Source: Niabella sp.
GTDB lineage: Bacteria; Bacteroidota; Bacteroidia; Chitinophagales; Chitinophagaceae
Length of the DNA stretch: 52,349 bases
Assembly (NCBI GenBank): GCA_027493055.1
Contig: JAPUDO010000096.1
Coordinates: 1 to 52,349 of the forward strand
Direction of reading: 5' to 3'
Shown: positions 1 through 8,402 of the stretch, in pieces
Position numbering within the stretch: position 1 is the first letter of the stretch
Layout of the letters: each line of letters starts with the position of its first letter
The notes under the pieces: model-generated
Database searches by the model: none
What the model saw: only the letters and a program-made list of their open reading frames with translations
What the model was told of the DNA's origin: nothing
Position numbers and translations under genes: made by a program

Positions 1-59
1 ACTACGGTACGCTGTCCATATCGTTTAACCTGGTTTTTTGTACGTATGATCATCTCCAT
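1..59 (-). CDS. lptB: Probable LptB, LPS export ABC ATPase (N-terminal fragment)
   Basis: Only the first 19 or so residues are inside the window, read leftward from an ATG at 59 (MEMIIRTKNQVKRYGQRTVV). A second in-frame ATG at 53 gives MIIRT..., which fits the usual start of the family better. The pattern (I-R-T-x-x-x-V-K-R-Y-G-x-R-T-V-V) matches the N-terminus of the ATP-binding subunit of the lipopolysaccharide export transporter in Bacteroidota, where the Walker A motif would follow about 20 residues later, outside the window. Another ABC ATPase cannot be excluded from so short a piece. A TAnnTTTG box just upstream (67-74) supports a gene start here. Confidence 0.5.
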   Translation of the reverse strand, partial: MEMIIRTKNQVKRYGQRTV

Positions 60-66
60 GTTGTTG

Positions 67-74
67 CAAAAGTA
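67..74 (-). promoter_or_regulatory. Promoter -7 box for the leftward gene (TACTTTTG)
   Basis: On the minus strand the sequence reads TACTTTTG, an exact match to the Bacteroidota -7 consensus TAnnTTTG. It lies only 7 bases before the ATG at 59. An ATTG sits about 22 bases further upstream as a weak -33 element. The transcript would have almost no leader. Confidence 0.4.
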
Positions 75-168
75 ACGTGGTAAATTGATAATAATGCAAT
101 GGCAACTTGTTAAAAAAAGACGGCTTCCTTTTTATGGAAAAAGTATATTTTTCCCGTCATAACCGCAT

Positions 169-555
169 ATGAAGGTAATAATACTGTTTTGGGGATTATT
201 GACCTGTTGCCAGATTTATTCTCAGCCCAAAGAAGAACGGCTTATTTGCTGGAAAATAGAAACAGAAGCCCGATACCCCGGGGGCGCCGTTGCGCTCGAT
301 AAACATTTTTCGAAAATAAGATATCCTGAAAAGGCAAAAAAAGAAGGACCGTCCGGAGTGGTTTTGGTACAGTATGTTATCGACACATCGGGAAATATAC
401 AGGAAGCTAAAATTTTACGCGGTGTAAGCGATGAAATTAACCGCGAAGCCTTGAGACTGGTATATTCTCAAAAAAAATGGATACCCGCTACTCAAAACGG
501 GCGAAAGGTTAAAGCCTATAGAAAGCGAGAGCTGTTATTTACTTTGCAACGCTGA
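169..555 (+). CDS. Stand-alone TonB C-terminal-domain protein
   Basis: This 128-residue protein has a signal peptide (residues 1 to about 19, ending CCQIYSQ) followed directly by one TonB C-terminal domain. The domain shows the typical order: YPGG at about 36-39, then RYP, a V-V-L-V-Q-Y-V-I-D strand with the D-T-S-G-N-I turn, and a final stretch ending in W-I-P-A. Such domains contact the TonB box of outer-membrane receptors or act as small periplasmic partners. This one lacks the N-terminal membrane anchor and proline-rich linker of a true energy-transducing TonB, so it cannot by itself couple to ExbB/ExbD. The role is unknown. Its last 17 bases overlap the convergent GH3-family gene. Confidence 0.75.
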   Translation: MKVIILFWGLLTCCQIYSQPKEERLICWKIETEARYPGGAVALDKHFSKIRYPEKAKKEGPSGVVLVQYVIDTSGNIQEAKILRGVSDEINREALRLVYSQKKWIPATQNGRKVKAYRKRELLFTLQR

Positions 556-2056
556 CGGCGTCCAATATCTCCTCCACATACTTTCTTTCGTTGCAAAGAC
601 GTGGTATTTTATGCTGTCCGCCCAGTTTGCCCTTTTGCTGCAGCCATCTGTTAAAGCTGCCCGGGGACAGGTTATGCACCCGTGGCGGGCTTAATGCAAT
701 GTTTTTATAACGTTTGGCTTCGTAGTCACTGTTAATGCTTTGCAAGGCCGTGTCCAGTTCAGTGACAAAGGTTTCAAAATTATCGGGTTCCTTTTCAAAC
801 TCTATCAGCCATTCGTGGGCGCCATTGCTGTTGTCAGAAAAATAAACCGGTGCTGCGGTATAGTCATTCACAACAGCCCCTGTTTTCCGGCAGGCCATGC
901 TTACAGCCTTGTCGCTGTTATCTACAATCACTTCTTCTCCAAAGGCATTGATGTAGTGCTTTATCCTTCCGCTTACAATGATTTTATAGGGGTCTTTTGA
1001 AACAAATTTGATGGTATCGCCCAGTAAATACCTCCACAGCCCGCCATTAGTGCTTATTACAAGGGCGTAATTGGTATTGAGGTCTATATCTTTAAGCCCG
1101 ATGGTTTGAGGGTCTTCTTTTCCATGCTCGCTTAAGGGCATAAATTCCAGGAAGATGCCATGATCAGTAAACAATAACATGCCGTTATCTCCCGGTATTT
1201 CGTTTGCGGCAAAAAAGCCTTCACTGGCATTATAGGTTTCCTGGTAATGGATGGGTTTGCCAATAATGTTTTTAAACTGTTCGCGGTAAGGTGTAAAGGA
1301 TACGCCCCCGTGCATATATAATTCCAGGTCGGGCCAAACCTCTGCAATGGTGCTTTTGCCCGTCATTTCCAGGAGGCGCTTAAACAAGATAAGCGTCCAG
1401 GTAGGCACCCCGCTGATAGAAGTTACATTTTCATTAACCGTCTGCAGCGCCATTTTCTCCAGCTTGTCTTCCCAGTTGTCCATAAGCGCTATCTCCAGGT
1501 TGGGCGTACGCAGCCAATGGCCATAGAAAGGGCTGTTTTGCAGAAGCACAGCGCTCAGGTCGCCGTATTGCGCTTCATCGTTAACCGGGTTAACGGTGTG
1601 GCTTCCTCCCAGCACCAGGCCTTTACCGGTAAGCATTGTGCTATCGGGGTTAAAGGTATAATACATGGTAAGCACATCTTTCGCTGCTTTATAATGGCAA
1701 TCCTCCAGTGTTTCATCGCTCATAGGGATGAACTTGCTTTTATCGCTGGTGGTGCCGCTGCTTTTTGCAAACCAGTTGATAGGGCTGTTCCATAATAAAT
1801 TCTGCTCACCGGCCATCATTCTTTCAATATAAGGCTTCAGGCCATCGTATTCACTGATAGGAACGGCTTTTTTAAAATCTCGGATATTATAAATATTGCT
1901 AAAATGATGCTTACGGCCAAACTCTGTGTATTGGGCAGAAGTGATAAGACTTTGTATCACCTCTCTCTGCGAATCTACAGGATGGCTGCGCCATGCCTCA
2001 ATACGCCACTGGCGCATACGGGCAAGGGATGATATGGCAGGGCTCAGGAAGCTCAT
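539..2056 (-). CDS. GH3-family acyl-adenylate-forming protein
   Basis: The protein (505 residues) belongs to the GH3 family, named for plant auxin- and jasmonate-amido synthetases that adenylate an acid and transfer it to an amino acid. All three nucleotide-binding motifs of this adenylate-forming group are visible: SSGTTSDKSK (99-108), YNASEG (275-280) and YLLGD (343-347). Length is near that of bacterial members. Bacterial GH3 proteins are common in Bacteroidota, but their acyl substrate and acceptor are not known, and nothing in the neighbourhood reveals them. There is no signal peptide, so it is cytoplasmic. It converges on and overlaps the TonB-domain gene by 17 bases and is followed upstream by idi in the same orientation, 113 bases away. 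Confidence 0.85.
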   Translation of the reverse strand: MSFLSPAISSLARMRQWRIEAWRSHPVDSQREVIQSLITSAQYTEFGRKHHFSNIYNIRDFKKAVPISEYDGLKPYIERMMAGEQNLLWNSPINWFAKSSGTTSDKSKFIPMSDETLEDCHYKAAKDVLTMYYTFNPDSTMLTGKGLVLGGSHTVNPVNDEAQYGDLSAVLLQNSPFYGHWLRTPNLEIALMDNWEDKLEKMALQTVNENVTSISGVPTWTLILFKRLLEMTGKSTIAEVWPDLELYMHGGVSFTPYREQFKNIIGKPIHYQETYNASEGFFAANEIPGDNGMLLFTDHGIFLEFMPLSEHGKEDPQTIGLKDIDLNTNYALVISTNGGLWRYLLGDTIKFVSKDPYKIIVSGRIKHYINAFGEEVIVDNSDKAVSMACRKTGAVVNDYTAAPVYFSDNSNGAHEWLIEFEKEPDNFETFVTELDTALQSINSDYEAKRYKNIALSPPRVHNLSPGSFNRWLQQKGKLGGQHKIPRLCNERKYVEEILDAVSVAK

Positions 2057-2169
2057 TGAAAGTTACAATATTAGTACAAAAAGATAACAATTAAAAGTCT
2101 GCCCCGGTTGCTTTACAGAAAACTTACTTATAGAGCTCATCAGAATTTTGAGTACAATACTAACTGCGG

Positions 2170-2718
2170 TCAAAGCAATAATTGGGGTAGCTGCTGCATG
2201 AATGCTCCTTTTTCTGTGTGGTCTATAATGATCTTAAACCACGGTGTATAACTTTCGGGGTCCTGCGTCATTTCTTTTTTCAGATTGTTTAAAGAAAGAT
2301 ATTTCCAGCCGGCCACTTCTTGGGGATTGATTACGGGAGTGCCTGAAAAGCGGCCAAAAAATACGTGGTCAAACTCATGTTCAGTAAGGCCGTTATCAAA
2401 TGCTGCTTTGTAAATAAAATCGAATACTTTTTGCAGGGAGCATTCAATGCCCATTTCTTCCTTCAGCCTTCTTTTAGCTGCTGTTAAAGTATTTTCATCT
2501 GCGTATGGATGGCTGCAGCAGGTATTGGTCCATAAACCGGGGCAATGGTACTTATTAAAAGCGCGTTGCTGTAATAATAGTTCATCTTTATCATTAAAGA
2601 GCAGCACAGAAAAAGCCCTGTGCAGCAAACCTTTTTCATGGGCTTCTATTTTTTCCATAGTGCCGGTGGCATTGTCCTGCTCATCCACAAGCACCACCTG
2701 TTCTTTCAATAAGCTCAT
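2170..2718 (-). CDS. idi: Isopentenyl-diphosphate delta-isomerase, type I
   Basis: Idi interconverts isopentenyl diphosphate and dimethylallyl diphosphate in isoprenoid synthesis. The 182-residue protein has the full Nudix-fold signature of type I enzymes: metal-binding His27 and His33, the catalytic Cys in TNTCCSHP (Cys67, with His70 as a ligand), the Nudix-like helix AAKRRLKEEMG (80-90), and EHEFDHV (113-119), whose Glu residues complete the metal site. Length matches the E. coli enzyme (182). The start ATG gives the conserved N-terminus directly. It lies in the same orientation as the GH3-family gene, but no pathway link between the two is evident. Confidence 0.95.
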   Translation of the reverse strand: MSLLKEQVVLVDEQDNATGTMEKIEAHEKGLLHRAFSVLLFNDKDELLLQQRAFNKYHCPGLWTNTCCSHPYADENTLTAAKRRLKEEMGIECSLQKVFDFIYKAAFDNGLTEHEFDHVFFGRFSGTPVINPQEVAGWKYLSLNNLKKEMTQDPESYTPWFKIIIDHTEKGAFMQQLPQLLL

Positions 2719-2857
2719 AAGGCGAAGATACGGCTTGAAGAGGTGGTTTTTTGTTTAAAAGCTTCATCTTATCAAGTTTTCTGTGTATAAAAAATAAACA
2801 GGTATTTTGCTGTTGCGTATCAGCTGTAAGTTTCGTTATAATAATAAACTATGTTTT

Positions 2858-3379
2858 ATGAGAAATATATTTTTAGCAGCTGTATTTTCAGGAATTGCTG
2901 CGCTAATATTTTTAAATAGCTGTTATAAAGGGGAGGGTGGAAGAAGAGGGTGTGCCAGGTCGGTTTATTCAAGCGGAACTGTAATTGCACTTTCTTTTAT
3001 TAATAAAGACAGTGTAAATCTTTTATCTACAAAATTTTTAGAGGCCAAAGACATTGAAGTAAGGTATGGTAATATTTTAACTGTTGTGGATACGGAGCCG
3101 TTTTACCACGGTGATGATCAAACATCTTTAAAATATATTTCTTTTTTTACACCTGATAAGATTGGAGAGAATAATCTCACCATTACCGTAAAAGGAACAT
3201 CTCATCTTTTAACCTTTAACCAAAAATTAATACCTGCTGGTTGTGCCGGTCCCCGATACGATCTTTCCGATTTTAAACTTGACAGCAAGGCAATAGAACC
3301 GGTTTTGGTTTCGGAAGCTGTATATTTCAGAGGGAATAAAGGAACTGCTACTTTTCCTAAAATTTATATAGTTCTTTAG
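2858..3379 (+). CDS. Unknown small lipoprotein
   Basis: I do not recognise this protein. The chosen ATG at 2858 gives 173 residues beginning with a lipoprotein signal: MRN, a hydrophobic stretch, then LNSC with the lipidated Cys at about 21. An earlier in-frame ATG at 2807 would place 17 residues, including a charged stretch, before the signal peptide and is unlikely. The mature part is short and beta-rich in appearance (alternating hydrophobic residues, FTPDKIGENNLTITVKG), with four or more Cys. The gene is visibly more AT-rich than its neighbours, with runs of A and T. It ends 58 bases before the carB remnant, so it marks the left edge of the putative island or belongs to what lay beside carB before integration. 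Confidence 0.6.
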   Translation: MRNIFLAAVFSGIAALIFLNSCYKGEGGRRGCARSVYSSGTVIALSFINKDSVNLLSTKFLEAKDIEVRYGNILTVVDTEPFYHGDDQTSLKYISFFTPDKIGENNLTITVKGTSHLLTFNQKLIPAGCAGPRYDLSDFKLDSKAIEPVLVSEAVYFRGNKGTATFPKIYIVL

Positions 3380-3407
3380 CATAATGCAGCATTTCTGTTC
3401 CGGGCCG

Positions 3408-3419
3408 GACCTATAGGTC
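3408..3419. repeat. Perfect palindrome GACCTATAGGTC
   Basis: A 12-base perfect palindrome between the unknown lipoprotein and the carB remnant. It shares the AGACCT/AGGTCT arms with the hairpins at 3437-3451 and 17344-17358 and is probably another copy of that small palindromic repeat. It could fold as a weak terminator for the lipoprotein gene. Confidence 0.5.
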
Positions 3420-3436
3420 TGTTTACCGCAATATAT

Positions 3437-3574
3437 AGACCTCATAGGTCTCTCCACCCCATTACTTACTCAAAACATGTTCCTGTCTTTATAAAGCTGC
3501 CGGAAATAAGGATCTTTCAGGTCTTTGATAAAGCGGATGGCATCTCCCGTACTTTTCATTTCAAGTCCTGATTA
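3437..3574 (-). pseudogene. Decayed duplicate of the carB 3' end
   Basis: This stretch aligns with 17344-17477, the last 37 or so codons of carB plus its downstream hairpin, in the same orientation. From 3471 to about 3572 only a handful of bases differ over about 100. The remnant has one A fewer in the poly-A run near the end (3472-3475), which shifts the frame and would end the protein after Met-Phe instead of MFLSK. The match stops sharply near 3574, where carB continues but this copy runs into unrelated AT-rich DNA. The downstream hairpin is also present in both copies, but its 3-base loop is CAT here and ATG at carB. It is not expressed as a protein. It is best read as the displaced end of carB after an integration or duplication event. 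Confidence 0.85.
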
Positions 3575-3603
3575 TTTGCACTGGAATATTTTTTTCTAAA
3601 AAA

Positions 3604-3634
3604 TTTGGTGGGAAAAGAAAAATATCTACATTTG
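3604..3634 (+). promoter_or_regulatory. Promoter of the sialic acid operon
   Basis: TTTG at 3604-3607, a 19-base spacer and TACATTTG at 3627-3634 match the Bacteroidota promoter consensus (TTTG, 19-21 bases, TAnnTTTG) exactly. Transcription should start near 3640, giving a leader of about 35 bases before the susC ATG at 3675. Confidence 0.7.
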
Positions 3635-3650
3635 TTATGTAGAACATAAC
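3634..3650. promoter_or_regulatory. Putative operator of the sialic acid operon
   Basis: GTTATGTAGAACATAAC is a perfect 7-base inverted repeat with a 3-base centre. It begins on the last base of the -7 box and covers the predicted transcription start, the position expected for a repressor site. The obvious candidate to bind it is the GntR/FCD regulator at the end of the same locus; binding is inferred, not shown. A related but weaker site lies upstream of that regulator (16468-16482). Confidence 0.6.
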
Positions 3651-3674
3651 TACTAATAAAATAAGTGCTAAATA

Positions 3675-6600
3675 ATGATTGCTAAATTAGTCCGGGCAGG
3701 AGCAATTGCCTTTTACCTTTTACTGACAATTGTAGCCCACGCACAGGTACAGAATGCTGTTGTTTTTAATGGCGTAGTAAAAAATACAGATGGTACACCT
3801 GTTAGTGGCGCCAGCATTACAGTTAGAGGACTTAACAGGGGCTCATTTACCGATTCACTGGGAAAGTTTTCCCTAAACCTTCCTTCCTCCAATGAAGTAT
3901 TGCAGGTTTCGTTTATAGGCTACCTACCCAAGGAAATTAAAACAGAAGGCCGTACCAGTATGGATATTGTACTGGAAAACTTTACCGACCCCCTGAGCGA
4001 GGTAGTAGTTGTTGCCTATGGTAAACAGGAAAGAACTACTTTAACCACTTCCATTTCTAAAGTGGGAAGTGACGAATTTAAAAATGCGCCAGCGGCTAAT
4101 CCGTTGAACCAGCTCCAGGGTAAAGTAGCGGGCCTGTCTTTGCAAATTTCAGACGGGCAGCCCGGTTCCAGTCCGCAGGTATTCATTCGCGGAGGTAGTT
4201 CCACTTCTCCTGAAAGCGATGCGCCATTGTTGATTGTTGATGGATTGGTAGGCCAGATGCGAAATGTTAGTGATATTAATCCTGATGATATTGAGTCTAT
4301 GCAGGTGCTGAAAGATGCTGCTTCAACGGCTATTTATGGAGCAAGAGCAGCCAATGGAGTAATTATTATTAAAACCAAATCAGGCAAAACAGGCAAACCA
4401 ATCGTATCGTTAAAAGTTACTGCCGGCCTTGATGAACTGGGTAAAAAATACAATTTCACCAGCGCCAGGGATTATGTCTATATCACCCGGAAGAATATAA
4501 TGCTCTATAATCAGAACAATCCTGATTTCTTTTTGTCTGGTGGGCATTATGGGCTTTCTACCGGCAATCCCAGGAACAGTAAAAATACACTGGAGTTCCT
4601 GGATACTTATATCGCCAGTTATGGAGCAGATTATGTAGCAGACCTGATCAATAACCAGGGCTGGGAAACAATGGATGACCCGGTTACAGGTAAAAAGCTG
4701 ATTTTAAAAGAAACGGATTACCAGGATGTAACTTTTCGTAACGCCAATAAAAGAGAATATGATGTAGATGTATCAGGCGGTTCTAAAGTGTTTAATTATT
4801 ACCTGGGAATAGGTTCGCTCAATCAGGAAGGCATTGTGCTGGGAACAGATTATAAGCAGCATAGCGTTTTATTGAATACAACGTATAATTTAAGCGATAA
4901 AATAAGCATCACAACTGGTGTGAATTACCAGTCTAAGCAAAGCAGCGGTGCATGGAACTACCAGAATGTATTAAGCCGTTCGGTAACCATGCCGTTTACT
5001 TACCGTTATACCTATGAAGACGGAACGCCTGCACCGGGAGAAGGTGTGCCCTCTTTCAGAAACAGGAACCATGAGGTTTACTATAAAGAGCAGTATAACG
5101 ATGTTAAAGTATATCGCACTACTTTGAACCTAGGGGTGGATTGGAAAATAATGAAAGGACTAACCTTCAGGCCGGCAGTATATTATTTTACAACAGAAGG
5201 CAAAGAAAATTATTTCGAAGCATATAACGAAGTGAATCCTAACAGGAACGCTTCTGCAGTGCATAACTTTGATAAACAGCTGCAGGCCGATGGTGTATTG
5301 AATTATGATAAATCAATCGGGAAGAACCACAATTTCAATGCTGTTTTGGGAACCAGCTATATTGAACAGTATGCTTACAGGATGAGTGGAAGCGGAAGCG
5401 GGGCGCCTACAGATTATATTACTACTTTAAATGCATCTGCGGACTCAACCAAACGTATCACCACTACAGAAACAACCGAAAAAATGATCAGCCTTTTTGG
5501 GCGGGTTTCTTACGATTATAAGAGAAAGTATATGCTGTCTTTCAGCTTGCGTGAAGATGGTTCGTCAAGGTTTGCAGAAGATAACCAATTTGGTTTGTTC
5601 CCAGGTGTGTCAGCCGGCTGGAACATACACAAAGAAAATTTCTGGAAACCTTTGAGCAATATTGCCTCTACATTTAAGCTCCGGTCAAGCTGGGGACAGA
5701 CGGGTAATAACGATTTGTCGTTAGCAAACACCAGAGGTGCTTATACTACCAACAATAATTATGGAGGAGAGCCAGGCATATTAAATACAACTTTACCTAA
5801 CAGAACGTTGGTTTGGGAAACCACTACCTCTTTTGACCTGGGGCTGGATATGGGTTTCTGGAATAACAGAGTGAGCCTGTTGCTGGATTATTACCGTAAA
5901 GTAACATCGGACAGAATATTTTCGAAGCCGTTGGATGCTACCTCGGGTTTTTCTTCTATCACAAGCAATTATGGCAGCATATTGAATGAAGGTTTTGAAA
6001 TTGAACTGTCTGCTACACCTGTTCGCACAAAAGACATTACCTGGGATGTAAATTTCAATTTTGCCAACAATGCAGCATTGGTATTAAAGCTACCGGATAA
6101 CGGCAAGCTTAAAAACAGGATAGGCGGTAACCAGGTATATAATAAAGCAACCAAATCGTACGAGTATGTAGGTGGCACAGCCGAAGGAGAGCGTTTTGGT
6201 GAAAGATGGGCTTACCATTTAATAGGAGTATATGCTACAGATGAAGATGCGGCAGGTGCGCCATACGACGTGGAGGCGGGTGGCAGAAAGAAAGTTGGCG
6301 GAGATGCCATCTGGGAAGATGTGGATGGCAATGGTATTATAGACAGTCGGGATATGGTATTTATGGGCTATATACGCCCCGATATCACCGGAGGTTTTTC
6401 TACTTCGTTCAGGTACAAAAAGCTCACCGTTCGTTTTGTAACAGATTATGCCATGGGCCATGTAATAGACAATTCTTTCAGAGGCAGGTTGATGGGAAGT
6501 GCAAGGAATAACAACATGGCGCTGGCAGAAGTATTAAGCAACCAGGTGTGGCATGAGCAGGGAGACATTGCCTCTATTCCACGATATACTGTTCAAAGTG

Positions 6601-6923
6601 ATGCCGATTATTCATTCAGAAATCACCTGAGAAATGCCAACAGCTTAGGCTCCTCTTCAGGTTATACTACCAATAACTCGCTTTATTACGAAAAAGGGGA
6701 TTTTCTGGCTTTCCGTGAAGTTTCGTTAAGCTATATAGTAAATCTTCCTGCATTTCTCAGGAAGGCATCGGTGCAGAACCTGGAAATTTTTGGCGGGGTG
6801 TTTAACCTGGGGTATATCACTTCCTATAAAGGCCTGATGCCGGAAATATATACAGGAAATGACCAGGGATCTTACGCACGGCCGCGCATGTTCAACCTGG
6901 GATTAAAATTAAATTTTCAATAA
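3675..6923 (+). CDS. SusC/RagA-type TonB-dependent outer-membrane transporter (sialic acid locus)
   Basis: The 1082-residue protein is the outer-membrane channel of a SusC/SusD pair. In order: signal peptide (1 to about 24, ending VAHA), a carboxypeptidase-regulatory-like beta domain (about 31-110) with the usual FIGY turn, the plug (about 110-235) with the family signature VLKDAASTAIYGARAANGVI, then a long beta-barrel ending in aromatic Phe at the C-terminus (KLNFQ). No STN domain is present, so it is not a sigma-regulating receptor. It heads an operon with sialidases and sialate lyase, so it most likely imports sialic acid or sialylated glycans, comparable to NanO of other Bacteroidota. susD starts 23 bases downstream. 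Confidence 0.93.
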   Translation: MIAKLVRAGAIAFYLLLTIVAHAQVQNAVVFNGVVKNTDGTPVSGASITVRGLNRGSFTDSLGKFSLNLPSSNEVLQVSFIGYLPKEIKTEGRTSMDIVLENFTDPLSEVVVVAYGKQERTTLTTSISKVGSDEFKNAPAANPLNQLQGKVAGLSLQISDGQPGSSPQVFIRGGSSTSPESDAPLLIVDGLVGQMRNVSDINPDDIESMQVLKDAASTAIYGARAANGVIIIKTKSGKTGKPIVSLKVTAGLDELGKKYNFTSARDYVYITRKNIMLYNQNNPDFFLSGGHYGLSTGNPRNSKNTLEFLDTYIASYGADYVADLINNQGWETMDDPVTGKKLILKETDYQDVTFRNANKREYDVDVSGGSKVFNYYLGIGSLNQEGIVLGTDYKQHSVLLNTTYNLSDKISITTGVNYQSKQSSGAWNYQNVLSRSVTMPFTYRYTYEDGTPAPGEGVPSFRNRNHEVYYKEQYNDVKVYRTTLNLGVDWKIMKGLTFRPAVYYFTTEGKENYFEAYNEVNPNRNASAVHNFDKQLQADGVLNYDKSIGKNHNFNAVLGTSYIEQYAYRMSGSGSGAPTDYITTLNASADSTKRITTTETTEKMISLFGRVSYDYKRKYMLSFSLREDGSSRFAEDNQFGLFPGVSAGWNIHKENFWKPLSNIASTFKLRSSWGQTGNNDLSLANTRGAYTTNNNYGGEPGILNTTLPNRTLVWETTTSFDLGLDMGFWNNRVSLLLDYYRKVTSDRIFSKPLDATSGFSSITSNYGSILNEGFEIELSATPVRTKDITWDVNFNFANNAALVLKLPDNGKLKNRIGGNQVYNKATKSYEYVGGTAEGERFGERWAYHLIGVYATDEDAAGAPYDVEAGGRKKVGGDAIWEDVDGNGIIDSRDMVFMGYIRPDITGGFSTSFRYKKLTVRFVTDYAMGHVIDNSFRGRLMGSARNNNMALAEVLSNQVWHEQGDIASIPRYTVQSDADYSFRNHLRNANSLGSSSGYTTNNSLYYEKGDFLAFREVSLSYIVNLPAFLRKASVQNLEIFGGVFNLGYITSYKGLMPEIYTGNDQGSYARPRMFNLGLKLNFQ

Positions 6924-6946
6924 AGAATTAAAATAATTCATTCAAT

Positions 6947-8383
6947 ATGAAACGCTATCGTATTGCCATATTTGCCATTTTCCTGCTGGCTGTTCAGGGC
7001 TGCAAAAAGTTGCTGGAAGTGGAAACGGTGTCCAGCATTAACTCATCGAGCTACTGGAAAGCAGAGGGCGATGTAAAAGCATACATGACCGGCATTTATT
7101 CCGAGCTAAGGGATTTAATGAACAGCACTTTACACTTTGAAGACAGGGGCGATGCCTTTGTTGCGGGTTTGGAAGGCTCTGTTTCGGCCGCATGGCAGCA
7201 AAACCTTACGCCACAAAATGCACCCAACTGGTTAGACCATTATAATGCCATTTATCATTGCAACTTACTTTTGAAGTACGCGCCACAGATCACTTTTACC
7301 CAGCAGGCCAATAAAAACCGGTACATGGCAGAAGCACTTACAGTAAGGGCCTATATTTATTTTTTGCTGATGCAGTCGTGGAACAATGTGCCGCTTATTT
7401 TAGCGCCTATAGAAAGCGATCAGTCTGAATTTCCGGAAAGGGCGCCGGCAACGGAAGTAGCTGCCCAGGTATTAAAAGACCTGAATGATGCCATATCCCT
7501 TTTTCCCGAAGAAGGGTTTACATCAAAAACCAAAATGTCGAAACCCGCAGCGTATGCTATTAAAGCGGATGTTTTTTTATGGCGTAATAAAGTGTTGAAA
7601 GGGCAGCCAGCCGATTTGGACAGCGCGTTAGCGGCGGTTCAGAAACCGCTTGACCAGACAACCCTGCTGGCTAATTTCGGCGATATTTTTTCCAGCACCA
7701 ATAAAAAGAACAGCGAAATTGTATTCAGCATCGCTTTTCTGCTGCGCGAAAAATCTGACCAGTATGGCAGCAGGATGAAGCCCCGTGATATTTTTGTGGC
7801 TAACGCATCTAACGTAGATTCCCTGGCTTTTGCCAAAAACGGCGCCAGAAGCGTTTATGCTCCAAGCCCGCAAATACAGGCAGCCTTTGATGAACATCCG
7901 GCAGACTTACGTAAAAAATATTCTATTATCAAAGCGTTGAATCCTAACGGGTCTATAATAGGTGTATTTGATAATAAATATCGTGGTACTAAATATATCG
8001 ATGACCGGTATTATGATGATGATATTGTTGTTTACAGGAACGGCGGCCTTCTGCTAACTAAAGCAGAAATACTGGCCGCAATGAACAGGTCCGGGGATGC
8101 TGTTACTGAATTAAATAAAGTAAAATCCCGGGCAGGGATAGGCAATTACGCTGGCGCTACAGATAAAGTAACCATGGAAAGAGAAATATTAAAGGAAAGG
8201 AGCAGGGAGCTGTTTTTTGAATTAACGCGCTGGCACGACCTGGTGCGCTTTCATTACGGCGGTTCTGTAAATATTTATAATACAGTTCCAAACCTGAATG
8301 GTAAATCAGTACCCCTGTTTTTTCCCATTCCCCAGGCGCAAATTGATATTAACAGCAAGCTCACCCAAACAGAAGGGTATTAA
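6947..8383 (+). CDS. SusD/RagB-type surface glycan-binding lipoprotein (sialic acid locus)
   Basis: This 478-residue lipoprotein (signal peptide ending in AVQGC, lipidated Cys19) is the lid that binds substrate over the partner SusC channel. The N-terminal part shows the typical YNAIYHCNLLL and AEALTVRAYIYFLLMQSW helices of the TPR-like fold. The C-terminal part shows ILKERSRELFFELTRWHDLVRF, a strong family hallmark, and ends with FPIPQAQIDINSKLTQTEGY. Length is typical. It follows its SusC by 23 bases and precedes the first sialidase by 19, so all are surely co-transcribed. By context it corresponds to NanU, the sialic-acid-binding SusD. Confidence 0.93.
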   Translation: MKRYRIAIFAIFLLAVQGCKKLLEVETVSSINSSSYWKAEGDVKAYMTGIYSELRDLMNSTLHFEDRGDAFVAGLEGSVSAAWQQNLTPQNAPNWLDHYNAIYHCNLLLKYAPQITFTQQANKNRYMAEALTVRAYIYFLLMQSWNNVPLILAPIESDQSEFPERAPATEVAAQVLKDLNDAISLFPEEGFTSKTKMSKPAAYAIKADVFLWRNKVLKGQPADLDSALAAVQKPLDQTTLLANFGDIFSSTNKKNSEIVFSIAFLLREKSDQYGSRMKPRDIFVANASNVDSLAFAKNGARSVYAPSPQIQAAFDEHPADLRKKYSIIKALNPNGSIIGVFDNKYRGTKYIDDRYYDDDIVVYRNGGLLLTKAEILAAMNRSGDAVTELNKVKSRAGIGNYAGATDKVTMEREILKERSRELFFELTRWHDLVRFHYGGSVNIYNTVPNLNGKSVPLFFPIPQAQIDINSKLTQTEGY

Positions 8384-8402
8384 TTGAAAAATAATTAAAC
8401 TT

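Noticed and set aside
3227-3457. Leftward open frame over the end of the unknown lipoprotein
   Set aside because: Overlaps the real gene and the carB remnant; no start context.
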